NCBI GenBank assembly: GCA_938033975.1
Contig: CALHKJ010000218.1
Span: 1-23,319 of the forward strand
Direction of reading: 5' to 3'
From: an uncultured Saprospiraceae bacterium
Lineage (GTDB): Bacteria > Bacteroidota > Bacteroidia > Chitinophagales > Saprospiraceae
DNA: 23,319 nt
The notes under the pieces were generated by a model. It made no database searches. It saw nothing but the letters and a program-made list of their open reading frames with translations, and was not told where the DNA came from. The position numbers and the translations under genes were made by a program. Numbering within the stretch: position 1 is the stretch's first letter; each line of letters opens with the position of its first letter. Below are positions 7,826 through 15,182 of this stretch, piece after piece.

Positions 7826-8485
7826 TTGATAGCTAATAACATAATTAAAAACGCACTAGTTCACCTGCATCCCGATGACACGGTTTCACAGGCGCTTACT
7901 ATTATGCATATCAATTATGTCAAGCATTTACCAGTTGTCAAAGGCAAAAAATTGATTGGAATTGCCTCAGAGGAAGAACTTTTAAGAAATGACGAAAGTT
8001 CAGCCTTAAATTCTTTAGAACTCTCTGATATTGGTGTTTACGCAAATGCAGATGAACATATCTTCGAGATATTTTCAAAAATGGTAGAAAATAAGCTATC
8101 ATCCATCCCCGTAGTTGATTCAAATCAGGATTACTTGGGTTTAATTTCTCAAGAGGATCTGATTGTCCATTATACAAATAGTTTTTCTATCAGAGAACCA
8201 GGAAGTCTTTTGGTACTAGAGATCAATAAGCGTTCGTATACCTTATCTGAAATGGCGCGAATTGTTGAACTTGAAAATGCATCAATTATTTGCAGTTTTA
8301 TCTCAGAAATTCCGAATAACGCAAATGTCCTCGTTACGCTGAAAATTAATAGAAATGATATCCAATCAATTATAAAAGCATTTGATAGATATGATTATAC
8401 AATTAAAGCGACTTATGCAGAGGAAGAAATCATGGATAATCTCCGCGAACGCTATGATTCATTAATGTCCTTTTTGAATGTCTAA
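7826..8485 (+). CDS. CBS-pair domain protein (AcuB-like)
   Basis: Cytoplasmic protein of 219 residues with two CBS domains, at about 10-56 and 68-116 (YVKHLPVVKGKKLIGIASEE and LSSIPVVDSNQDYLGLISQE). An ACT-like C-terminal domain (about 127-198) follows. CBS pairs bind adenosine nucleotides or NAD-type ligands as energy sensors, and the AcuB-like layout combines them with a small-molecule-binding domain. The start is TTG at 7826; the next Met is residue 27, inside CBS1. The last 8 bp overlap the outer-membrane protein gene. A CBS protein close to NAD kinase is, from memory, a recurrent Bacteroidota neighbourhood. The ligand is not known. Confidence 0.86.
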   Translation: MIANNIIKNALVHLHPDDTVSQALTIMHINYVKHLPVVKGKKLIGIASEEELLRNDESSALNSLELSDIGVYANADEHIFEIFSKMVENKLSSIPVVDSNQDYLGLISQEDLIVHYTNSFSIREPGSLLVLEINKRSYTLSEMARIVELENASIICSFISEIPNNANVLVTLKINRNDIQSIIKAFDRYDYTIKATYAEEEIMDNLRERYDSLMSFLNV

Positions 8486-9902
8486 AAACCTTAGCGTATT
8501 TTTCCTGCTTTTCCTTTCTACATTTTGCTTTGCTCAGGACTCTATCAGTATAACTCAAATAAACTTTGAAGGGAATAAAAAAACAAAGGAACGGGTTATT
8601 CGCAATGAATTAGCAATTGTTGAAGGCGATAAATTTTTAAAATCAGAACTAGCTCAACTCATTACCGATAATGAGAATAGATTGAAAAGTGTTGGTTTAT
8701 TTAATACCGCGACAATTGAATCTGTAGAGCAAGGAGACAAAGTAACATTAAATGTTCAATTGGTTGAAAATTGGTATTTATATCCGGCACCAATTTTCGA
8801 ACTTGGGGATAGAAGTTTTAGTGCTTGGTGGATTGAACAAAACCATGAACTTGATCGGATAAATTATGGTGTAAGAGGAAGACATTATAACCTTACGGGA
8901 AATAAGGATCCTTTATTAGTAGTTGCTCAATTTGGTTACACAAAAAAATTCCAAGGAGAATATTCCTTTCCATATCTCTTTGAAAATAAAAACATTGGTT
9001 TTTCATCTTCAATATTTTTTTCAAGCAATAAAGAAATTCCATATAAGACAGTAGGCAACAAACCACAGTTTTATATGCATGAAGATGAAAGGGTCATGCT
9101 TAAAAGGTTCCGAAGCTCAATAAATGTTAGAATGAGACCAAGTGTTCCAACGCATCACTCCTTCAGTATAGAGTTTCATAGAAATACCGTCGATGATTTT
9201 GTACTTGAAGAATTAAATTCAAACTATTTTCTGCACGGGAAAAACTCCCTGCAGTTTTTTATGGTGAACTATGACTTTCAGTATGATAGAAGAACTAATT
9301 ATCTAATGCCATATACGGGACATCGATTTAGATTTAATTTGAAGAAAGAAGGTCTAGGAATATTAAAAGAACAAAATGCTCTGCTCGTTGAAAGTGTTTT
9401 TGAATTTTATATTCCATTCATTAAAAGAACCCAACATGAGTATAAGGAACAAAGCAATTTTGGATTCGGATCAAAAATTGTTGGTAAAACAAACTTAATC
9501 AGATCTCAACAAGCATTTGCTAACAACACAGGACTTGGTTGGGGTGGAGACTTAGTAAGTGGTTTTGATTTGTACGTCATGGATGGACATGACCATATTC
9601 TTTTTACAAATCATATTAAAAAGCAAATCATAGATTTTGATTATAAGGTGGAAACTTTGAGCTTTTTACCAAGTCAATTTAAAAGTATAAATATCCAAGC
9701 ACACCTACGATTGAATTTTGATTTTGCTTATATTAATGAACCAGTTTATACGGATACCAATACGCTAAACAATCGATGGATTTATGGCTTTGGTCCAGCT
9801 TTAGATATTATTCTTTACAATAGTTATTTGTTTAGCTTTGAATATAGCTTTAATGATATTGGAGATAGAGGATTATTCTTAGAAGCAAGAAACGCATTTT
9901 GA
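8478..9902 (+). CDS. POTRA-domain outer-membrane beta-barrel protein (BamA/TamA-like, short)
   Basis: Secreted outer-membrane protein of 474 residues. The signal peptide covers about 1-20 (hydrophobic, then CFAQ). A single POTRA-like domain follows at about 22-98, with ITQINFEGNKKTKERVIRNE as the typical beta-helix start. The remainder alternates polar and aromatic residues like a beta-barrel, and the protein ends in Phe, as OMP85 barrels do for Bam recognition. It is far shorter than BamA (about 800 residues, five POTRAs), so it is an accessory OMP85-like protein, not the main assembly factor. In Bacteroidota such short BamA/TamA-like proteins are common but poorly understood. It overlaps the CBS gene by 8 bp and is 1 bp from the NAD kinase gene. 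Confidence 0.85.
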   Translation: MSKNLSVFFLLFLSTFCFAQDSISITQINFEGNKKTKERVIRNELAIVEGDKFLKSELAQLITDNENRLKSVGLFNTATIESVEQGDKVTLNVQLVENWYLYPAPIFELGDRSFSAWWIEQNHELDRINYGVRGRHYNLTGNKDPLLVVAQFGYTKKFQGEYSFPYLFENKNIGFSSSIFFSSNKEIPYKTVGNKPQFYMHEDERVMLKRFRSSINVRMRPSVPTHHSFSIEFHRNTVDDFVLEELNSNYFLHGKNSLQFFMVNYDFQYDRRTNYLMPYTGHRFRFNLKKEGLGILKEQNALLVESVFEFYIPFIKRTQHEYKEQSNFGFGSKIVGKTNLIRSQQAFANNTGLGWGGDLVSGFDLYVMDGHDHILFTNHIKKQIIDFDYKVETLSFLPSQFKSINIQAHLRLNFDFAYINEPVYTDTNTLNNRWIYGFGPALDIILYNSYLFSFEYSFNDIGDRGLFLEARNAF

Positions 9903-9903
9903 T

Positions 9904-10770
9904 ATGAAAGTAGCCATTTACGGTAAGAAATATAAGGAGGAACACAAAGAGTATTTAGATACTCTTTTGGAAAAACTGAGTACGATGGATTGTGCGATTT
10001 CAATGTATGAAGATTATGCTGCACAAACTAAAAAGGATTTTAAAACTTATAACAGTCATCAAGAACTAAAAGAAATTTCACCCAACTTGATGGTCACCTT
10101 GGGTGGTGACGGTACGATACTAGCGGTCACCAGCTTAATTAGAGATATTGATCTACCAATTTTAGGAATCAATCTCGGCCGCCTTGGTTTTTTAGCTAGT
10201 ACAGAAAAGAATAAAATTAATTTAGCACTTGATGCTTGGGCAAATAAGAATTATAGAATTGAGGAAAGAACAATGTTAAGTGTGACAGCAAACTTTCCAA
10301 TTTTCGAAGACAACAATATTGCACTGAACGATTTTACCTTACTGAAGAGAGATACCTCTTCAATGATTAAAGTTCATGCATACATCAATAACGAGTTCCT
10401 AAATTCTTACTGGGCAGATGGATTGATTGTATCGACGCCAACAGGTTCTACAGGCTACTCTTTAAGTTGTGGTGGTCCAATTATATTTCCAACCTCTGGA
10501 AACTTTGCTATAACTCCAGTAGCACCACATAATTTGAATGTACGTCCAATTGTAATTCCAGATGACTCAATAATAAAATTTACCATTGAAGGAAGATCAG
10601 AACATTTTCTTTGTACTCTGGATTCAAGGTTTGAGACCATCACGGAAGAATATGAAATTACAGTGCAACGATCTGAACTTCGAACCAAATTATTGTTCTT
10701 GCCCGAAATTGAATTTATGAATACGATCAGGCAAAAACTTTCTTGGGGCTTTGACAAAAGGAACATATAA
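9904..10770 (+). CDS. nadK: NAD kinase
   Basis: Cytoplasmic NAD+ kinase that phosphorylates NAD+ to NADP+, 288 residues. The motifs are complete: GGDGT (67-71) with catalytic Asp69, INLGRLGFL (89-97), the NAD-ribose-binding Asn-Asp pair (142-143) in ALNDFTL, and DGLIVSTPTGSTGYSLS (172-188). Length and motif order match bacterial NadK (PpnK). It lies 1 bp after the outer-membrane protein gene, and its stop codon directly abuts the ATG of the cyclase gene. This is the most confidently identified metabolic enzyme of the operon. Confidence 0.96.
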   Translation: MKVAIYGKKYKEEHKEYLDTLLEKLSTMDCAISMYEDYAAQTKKDFKTYNSHQELKEISPNLMVTLGGDGTILAVTSLIRDIDLPILGINLGRLGFLASTEKNKINLALDAWANKNYRIEERTMLSVTANFPIFEDNNIALNDFTLLKRDTSSMIKVHAYINNEFLNSYWADGLIVSTPTGSTGYSLSCGGPIIFPTSGNFAITPVAPHNLNVRPIVIPDDSIIKFTIEGRSEHFLCTLDSRFETITEEYEITVQRSELRTKLLFLPEIEFMNTIRQKLSWGFDKRNI

Positions 10771-11523
10771 ATGAAAGCAAGGTTTTATCACAACGATGAA
10801 GAATGGTTGATTGATACCAGCAAACCCATTGATATTTCTATTCCCTTGGAAAGTGGTCAACAAGGTCCTAAATGTTTCTATGCTCCAAACTTCAAGACAA
10901 GCCCTGTAGTATCAGGAGATTTTATTGGAGACACCAAGCAGGGTGGTGTTGTTAACTTTTTTAACATTGAAGTGAATCCGCATGGAAATGGTACCCACAC
11001 TGAGTGTGTCGGACATATCAGCAAGGAAACCTACAAATTGAGAGATTGTATGCAGCGTTATATGTTTGCAAGTAGTCTTATAAGTGTAGATTCCTTCAAA
11101 CTTGACAATGGCGATAAGCTTATCACCAGAGAAAGTATTGAAGAAGGCATAAAAAATATTGGATTTTCTGAGGCTTTGGTGATTAGAACACGTCCTAATG
11201 ATGAAGAAAAGCTGCGAAGAGATTATTCAGGGACAAATCCAGTTTATTTTGATCCTGAAGCAATTGAATTTATGGTCGACAATGGAGTAAATCATTTATT
11301 GACAGATCTTCCTTCTGTTGACCGCGAAGAGGACGGTGGGAAATTAATGTCGCACAGCTGCTTTTGGAATTATCCAGAAGATATTTCCTTACAAAGAACA
11401 ATAACAGAGCTTATATTTGTACCGAATAGTGTAAAAGATGGGAAATATGTCCTAAATATTATGGTCGCAGACTATGATTTGGATGTTAGCCCTAGCAAAC
11501 CGATACTTTATCACCCTATATGA
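10771..11523 (+). CDS. cyclase-family metal-dependent hydrolase (kynurenine formamidase-like fold)
   Basis: Member of the cyclase family (polyketide cyclase / kynurenine formamidase KynB fold), 250 residues, no signal peptide. The metal-binding signature usually written HxGTHxDxPxH appears here as HGNGTHTECVGH (71-82), giving candidate ligands His71, His76, Glu78 and His82; Glu replaces the usual Asp and the spacing is slightly changed. DISIPL (21-26) matches the usual N-terminal 'DLS.P' strand. A later conserved segment is LLTDLPSVDREEDGGKL. No tryptophan-degradation genes are adjacent, so kynurenine formamidase activity is not supported by context. It starts directly after the nadK stop codon and overlaps the next gene by 4 bp (ATGA). 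Confidence 0.83.
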   Translation: MKARFYHNDEEWLIDTSKPIDISIPLESGQQGPKCFYAPNFKTSPVVSGDFIGDTKQGGVVNFFNIEVNPHGNGTHTECVGHISKETYKLRDCMQRYMFASSLISVDSFKLDNGDKLITRESIEEGIKNIGFSEALVIRTRPNDEEKLRRDYSGTNPVYFDPEAIEFMVDNGVNHLLTDLPSVDREEDGGKLMSHSCFWNYPEDISLQRTITELIFVPNSVKDGKYVLNIMVADYDLDVSPSKPILYHPI

Positions 11524-12176
11524 ATTATAATTCATTAGAAAATATCAAGGAAAATTCGACTTTCTACCAATTCTTGGAGATTGAACAGGATTCCCATCAT
11601 GAAAAAGTAAGGTTTTTCGAAAACAATAAAAACAGCATCAAAAGCATGGATTTTGATTTCAGAATCTTTGTTTGGTGTGATTATGCATTATCTGTTTTTG
11701 AAATTGGTAGATATCAAGAATTCATAAAACTGAGTGATGAACTCATTCCTTTAGTTGTCGAAGAGAATATCTACGAGATCAGAGGCATTTCAATTTATGA
11801 GGCACTTCTATTTAGAAAAGCCGCTTCTCTTTTTAATATTCATCAATACGAGGAAGCTGAATATGTTTTTTCTGAATTATGTAAGATTGAGAAAGAACCA
11901 GTAAATAAAAAGGCCTGGAAAAAAGCCAAGTATAGAATTCTTAAATCATCTGTTCGCTTTATGGAAGCAATCAGTGTTTTATTTTTTATAGCTACTGCTG
12001 TAATAATTGCTGTAGAACTTTTGATTGTAGTTACACTATATCCTGATTATAGTGCAATGATGGAAAAAATCAGGATTGTAACCTTTGGCTTTGGTATGCT
12101 AAGTATTTTGATGACCGAACTTTACATTAAGCTAAAGACACACAAGGATTATAAAGAATTGATGAACAAAAAATAA
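11520..12176 (+). CDS. uncharacterised protein with helical N-terminus and two C-terminal TM helices
   Basis: I do not recognise a family. The 218-residue protein has a soluble, helix-rich N-terminal part (about 1-145). That part contains TPR-like pairs, for example ALSVFEIGRYQEFIKLSDEL and AASLFNIHQYEEAEYVFSEL, each with the aromatic/Gly spacing of a repeat. Two hydrophobic helices follow, at about 149-172 and 186-204, then a Lys-rich tail. This suggests a membrane-anchored scaffold with the repeats in the cytoplasm. It overlaps the cyclase gene by 4 bp and the rhodanese gene by 1 bp, so it belongs to the operon. ATG at 11520 is the only start consistent with the coupling. Confidence 0.75.
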   Translation: MNYNSLENIKENSTFYQFLEIEQDSHHEKVRFFENNKNSIKSMDFDFRIFVWCDYALSVFEIGRYQEFIKLSDELIPLVVEENIYEIRGISIYEALLFRKAASLFNIHQYEEAEYVFSELCKIEKEPVNKKAWKKAKYRILKSSVRFMEAISVLFFIATAVIIAVELLIVVTLYPDYSAMMEKIRIVTFGFGMLSILMTELYIKLKTHKDYKELMNKK

Positions 12177-12694
12177 TGAGAACTCTACTAATCATATTTA
12201 TTTCACTTCAATCAATTTTTCTTTTTGGACAAAAGAATGCACAACAACTTTGTACAAATCCAAAATTTGAAAAAACGATCGAACGATATATTTCTCACTC
12301 AGTTGAAGTAATTGGTGTGGATGAATTGTATCAGAAAAAAGAGGATTATATTCTTTTAGATGCACGAGAAATAAATGAATATGAAATAAGCCACATACCT
12401 GGCTCAATATATTTTGGTTTTGACCAACCAGACCTTAGTAGTCTCGATCAGCTTGATAAGGACCAACCAATTGTAATGTATTGTTCAATTGGTTATCGTA
12501 GTGAAAAAATGGCTGAACTTCTTGAAGAAAAGGGATTTACCAATGTCAAAAATCTTTACGGAAGTATATTTGAATGGGGAAACAAATCCTATCCACTTGA
12601 AGATATAAATGGGGATAGTACCTCAAAAATTCATACCTATAATCGATCTTGGTCCAAATGGGTCGAGAACACATCTTTGGAGAAAGTATACTAA
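12176..12694 (+). CDS. exported rhodanese-like domain protein
   Basis: Periplasmic protein of 172 residues with one rhodanese domain. The signal peptide is about 1-19 (MRTLLIIFISLQSIFLFGQ). The domain runs from about 44 to 142: LLDAREINEYEISHIPGS (60-77) is the conserved first half, and the active-site loop CSIGYRS (103-109) holds the catalytic Cys103. Rhodanese domains transfer sulfane sulfur or bind thiols; single-domain exported forms are common in Bacteroidota and their substrate is usually unknown. The C-terminal extension (about 145-172) is polar and ends in VY. The gene overlaps both neighbours by 1 bp (TAATG junctions). Confidence 0.9.
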   Translation: MRTLLIIFISLQSIFLFGQKNAQQLCTNPKFEKTIERYISHSVEVIGVDELYQKKEDYILLDAREINEYEISHIPGSIYFGFDQPDLSSLDQLDKDQPIVMYCSIGYRSEKMAELLEEKGFTNVKNLYGSIFEWGNKSYPLEDINGDSTSKIHTYNRSWSKWVENTSLEKVY

Positions 12695-12858
12695 TGTCAT
12701 ACAGCGGAAGAACAAGATATAAAACAAGGCGAGAGAAAAACGAACTAATAAAAAAGAGAGCAAGAGCTATTCTTTTATTTGCAGTTATTGGTCTTGTAGC
12801 ATTGGCTTTTAAGAACAGAATAGCGATCAGAGATTATTTTATCTCTGTTATCAACTAG
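12694..12858 (+). CDS. small single-TM membrane protein, 54 residues
   Basis: I do not recognise a family. I place the start at the ATG at 12694, which overlaps the rhodanese stop as TAATG, the same junction used twice upstream. An in-frame ATG at 12649 would overlap the rhodanese by 46 bp and is less likely. The protein is very basic at its N-terminus (about 1-26, rich in Arg/Lys), then has one hydrophobic helix (about 27-41) and a short tail, so an N-in membrane protein is expected. It is the last gene of the plus-strand run, and its 3' end overlaps the convergent aminotransferase gene by 8 bp. A 7-bp inverted repeat lies in its last codons. Confidence 0.65.
   Translation: MSYSGRTRYKTRREKNELIKKRARAILLFAVIGLVALAFKNRIAIRDYFISVIN
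12828..12847. repeat. 7-bp inverted repeat at convergent junction
   Basis: CAGAGAT (12828-12834) and ATCTCTG (12841-12847) flank the 6-nt loop TATTTT. It lies at the 3' end of the 54-residue ORF, beside the 8-bp overlap with the convergent aminotransferase gene. No T-run follows. It might help end transcription, but support is weak. Confidence 0.3.
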
Positions 12859-14053
12859 TATATTTCGCTTCCGCAAATGTGCATGCGGCCAACAATAATT
12901 CACAAGCCTTCTTAATTTCATCATGACTTATTACCAATGGAGGTGCAAGTCTGAATGATCTATTATTGAATAGAAAGAAATCCACTATAGCGCCCAATTC
13001 CATTGTGTGTGCGACCACATGTTTTAAATATTTTCTTTTAGTCAACTCGACTGCCATCATCAAACCGGAACTTCTAACTTCTTTAATAATTGGATGAACC
13101 AAAAGCTTCCTGAATAGTTTTTCCTTATCCAAAACATCATCTACAATTTGCAATTCGGTTAATGCTTTTAAATTACCATGCCCTGCAGCGCAACTTACGG
13201 GATGGCCGCCAAAAGTAGTTATGTGTCCAAGCACTGGAGACTTTGTAAATGCTTGCATTAATTTTTTATCACAGATCATAGCGCCTATTGGCATTCCGCC
13301 ACCCATTGCTTTACCAACACAAAGTATGTCTGGAACGATCCCATATTTGCGGTAAGCGAATAAAAAGCCTGTACGCCCAAAGCCAGTTTGTATCTCATCA
13401 AGAACCATCAATGCACCAACTTCAGTACACCTCTCTCTCACTTTTTTCAGATAATTGTTTGTAGGAACAATTACACCTGCTTCAGCCTGAACAGGTTCTA
13501 TGATAACAGCCGCCGTCTTTTCTGTAATGTGCAAAAGTTCTTCTTCACTATTAAATGTAATGTGTTTGATGCCAGGTACCAATGGAAGAAATGCTTGACT
13601 ATAAGCATGATCACTCCTAAGGCTTTCTGCTCCTTGCGTACTGCCGTGATATGCGTTTCTACATGCAATGATTGCATAACGCTCAGTTGCCCGTTTACTA
13701 AGTTTCATGGCAGCCTCAATCACTTCTGTTCCACTCATAAAAAAGTACACGGAATTGAGACTATCATCTAAATTATCAGTTAATAACTTAGCAAAGGCAA
13801 CTTGTGATTGCTGAATATGTTCCCCATATACCATTGTATGGAGATGTTTTTCTAGTTGTTTGTTGATTGCCTCGATTACATAGGGATGGCGATGCCCAAG
13901 AGAGGATACCGAAATACCCGAGTTTAAATCAAAATACTTTTTTCCTTCAATATCGTAGATATAAATTCCTTCAGCCTTATCTATTTCAAGGCCTAGTGAC
14001 AAGTCACTGGTCTGAGCAATATGAGATAAAAAGAGCTGTCTTACTGATGGCAT
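12851..14053 (-). CDS. class III pyridoxal-phosphate aminotransferase (acetylornithine/ornithine aminotransferase-like)
   Basis: PLP-dependent aminotransferase of fold type I, class III, 400 residues. Landmarks: NSGISVSSLGHRHP (44-57), the phosphate-binding SGTE (107-110), EPVQAEAGV (186-194), VLDEIQTGFGRTG (217-229) with Asp219 binding the pyridine nitrogen, and Lys248 in VGKAMGGGMP as the Schiff-base lysine. Length and motifs fit the ornithine, acetylornithine, 4-aminobutyrate or lysine group; the sequence alone does not choose among them, and no arginine, proline or lysine pathway gene is nearby. It is divergent from pheS, with an 82-bp or 91-bp gap depending on the pheS start, and has its own -7-type box at 14070-14077. 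Confidence 0.9.
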   Translation of the reverse strand: MPSVRQLFLSHIAQTSDLSLGLEIDKAEGIYIYDIEGKKYFDLNSGISVSSLGHRHPYVIEAINKQLEKHLHTMVYGEHIQQSQVAFAKLLTDNLDDSLNSVYFFMSGTEVIEAAMKLSKRATERYAIIACRNAYHGSTQGAESLRSDHAYSQAFLPLVPGIKHITFNSEEELLHITEKTAAVIIEPVQAEAGVIVPTNNYLKKVRERCTEVGALMVLDEIQTGFGRTGFLFAYRKYGIVPDILCVGKAMGGGMPIGAMICDKKLMQAFTKSPVLGHITTFGGHPVSCAAGHGNLKALTELQIVDDVLDKEKLFRKLLVHPIIKEVRSSGLMMAVELTKRKYLKHVVAHTMELGAIVDFFLFNNRSFRLAPPLVISHDEIKKACELLLAACTFAEAKYTS

Positions 14054-14069
14054 AACTAAAATTGTTTTT

Positions 14070-14077
14070 CAAAAGTA
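14070..14077 (-). promoter_or_regulatory. Bacteroidota -7 promoter box for the aminotransferase gene
   Basis: On the minus strand the sequence reads TACTTTTG, an exact match to the Bacteroidota -7 consensus TAnnTTTG, 16 bp before the start codon. No good -33 TTG element is correctly spaced. The implied 5' leader is very short. Confidence 0.45.
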
Positions 14078-14120
14078 AATAACAATCCTTCAAGTGCGCT
14101 CTATTAATTGACAATATCTT

Positions 14121-14128
14121 TAACTTTG
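14121..14128 (+). promoter_or_regulatory. Bacteroidota -7 promoter box for pheS-hisS
   Basis: TAACTTTG matches TAnnTTTG exactly and lies 16 bp before the ATG at 14145. Transcription would then begin near 14133-14137, which favours ATG 14145 over the TTG at 14136 as the pheS start. A -33 element at proper spacing is not evident. Confidence 0.5.
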
Positions 14129-14144
14129 CACCAAATTGAAATTT

Positions 14145-15182
14145 ATGTCAGATTCAGCGTGGGGCCAAATAGAGGCGTATATAAAAGAAATAGAAAACAC
14201 AGAGTGTAGTGATAATGATGCTTTGGAGCAATTCAGAATCAGATTTTTAGGATCAAAGAATATATTGAAATCACTTTTTGGTGAGATTAAAAATATTGAA
14301 AACGATAGGAAGAAGGAGTATGGCCAAAAGGTCAACGAACTTAAAGCTTTAGCTGAATCAAAATATTCTTCATGTAAATCTGATTTGCAAAGCTCAGAAA
14401 GAGAAGGAGCCAAAAGTTCTATGGATTTTAGTTTGCCTTCAGCTCCTTTCCAGCAAGGATCACGTCATCCTGTTTCTATTGTAATGAATAGGATTATCGA
14501 CATCTTTGAAAAAATTGGCTTTGTTGTTTCTGAAGAAAGAGAAATTGAAGATGACTGGCACAATTTTACCGCAATGAATACTCCGGAAGATCATCCTGCA
14601 AGAGATATGCAAGATACCTTCTACTTAAAGAATAGTGTCACCAATCTATTGAGAACACATACCTCATCTGTGCAATCAAGAGTGATGACAAGTCAGCAGC
14701 CGCCTATTAGAATTATTGCCCCAGGTCGTGTGTATAGAAATGAAACAATCTCGGCTCGCTCTCATTGTCAGTTCCACCAAGTTGAAGGACTATTTATCGA
14801 TAAGGATGTTTCATTTGCCGATATGAAGCAAACGCTTTTATACTTCGCAAGAGAAATGTATGGTCCCGATACAAAAATTAGATTGAGACCAAGTTACTTT
14901 CCGTTTACAGAGCCTAGTGCTGAGATGGATGTATACTGGGGATTGAAAGATGAGATAGATTATAGAATAACAAAGGGTACTGGTTGGTTAGAAATTTTGG
15001 GTTGTGGAATGGTTGATCCCAATGTTTTGATAAACTGTAATATCGATCCTGAAGTATACACTGGTTTTGCTTTCGGTATGGGAATCGAAAGACAAGCCAT
15101 GTTGAAATATAATATCAGTGACATAAGATTATTGTTTGAAAACGATGTTCGTTTCCTAAAGCAATTTAGTTCTGTTATATGA
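14145..15182 (+). CDS. pheS: phenylalanyl-tRNA synthetase alpha subunit
   Basis: Catalytic alpha subunit of the (alpha-beta)2 class II phenylalanyl-tRNA synthetase, about 345 residues. The N-terminal coiled coil (about 1-85) binds tRNA. Class II motifs follow: motif 2 in GRVYRNETISARSHCQFHQV, the segment GTGWLEILGCGMVDPNVL, and motif 3 in GFAFGMGIERQAML. An upstream in-frame TTG at 14136 would add three residues, but ATG 14145 better fits the promoter box. pheT, for the beta subunit, is absent here, as is usual in Bacteroidota, where the two genes are often separated. The gene overlaps hisS by 4 bp, so the two synthetases are coexpressed. Confidence 0.96.
   Translation: MSDSAWGQIEAYIKEIENTECSDNDALEQFRIRFLGSKNILKSLFGEIKNIENDRKKEYGQKVNELKALAESKYSSCKSDLQSSEREGAKSSMDFSLPSAPFQQGSRHPVSIVMNRIIDIFEKIGFVVSEEREIEDDWHNFTAMNTPEDHPARDMQDTFYLKNSVTNLLRTHTSSVQSRVMTSQQPPIRIIAPGRVYRNETISARSHCQFHQVEGLFIDKDVSFADMKQTLLYFAREMYGPDTKIRLRPSYFPFTEPSAEMDVYWGLKDEIDYRITKGTGWLEILGCGMVDPNVLINCNIDPEVYTGFAFGMGIERQAMLKYNISDIRLLFENDVRFLKQFSSVI

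Noticed and set aside
7821..7829. TACTTTG as a promoter box in front of the CBS gene
   Set aside because: It lacks one base of the TAnnTTTG spacing and overlaps the start codon itself.
12649..12693. ATG at 12649 as start of the small 3'-terminal ORF (69 residues)
   Set aside because: It would overlap the rhodanese gene by 46 bp; ATG 12694 forms the TAATG junction used by neighbouring genes and keeps the membrane protein intact.
13388..13771. 127-residue plus-strand ORF opposite the aminotransferase gene
   Set aside because: Antisense shadow; the minus-strand frame has complete aminotransferase motifs.
14136..14144. TTG at 14136 as the pheS start
   Set aside because: The -7 box at 14121-14128 puts the transcription start close to this codon; ATG nine bases on is better placed and more usual.
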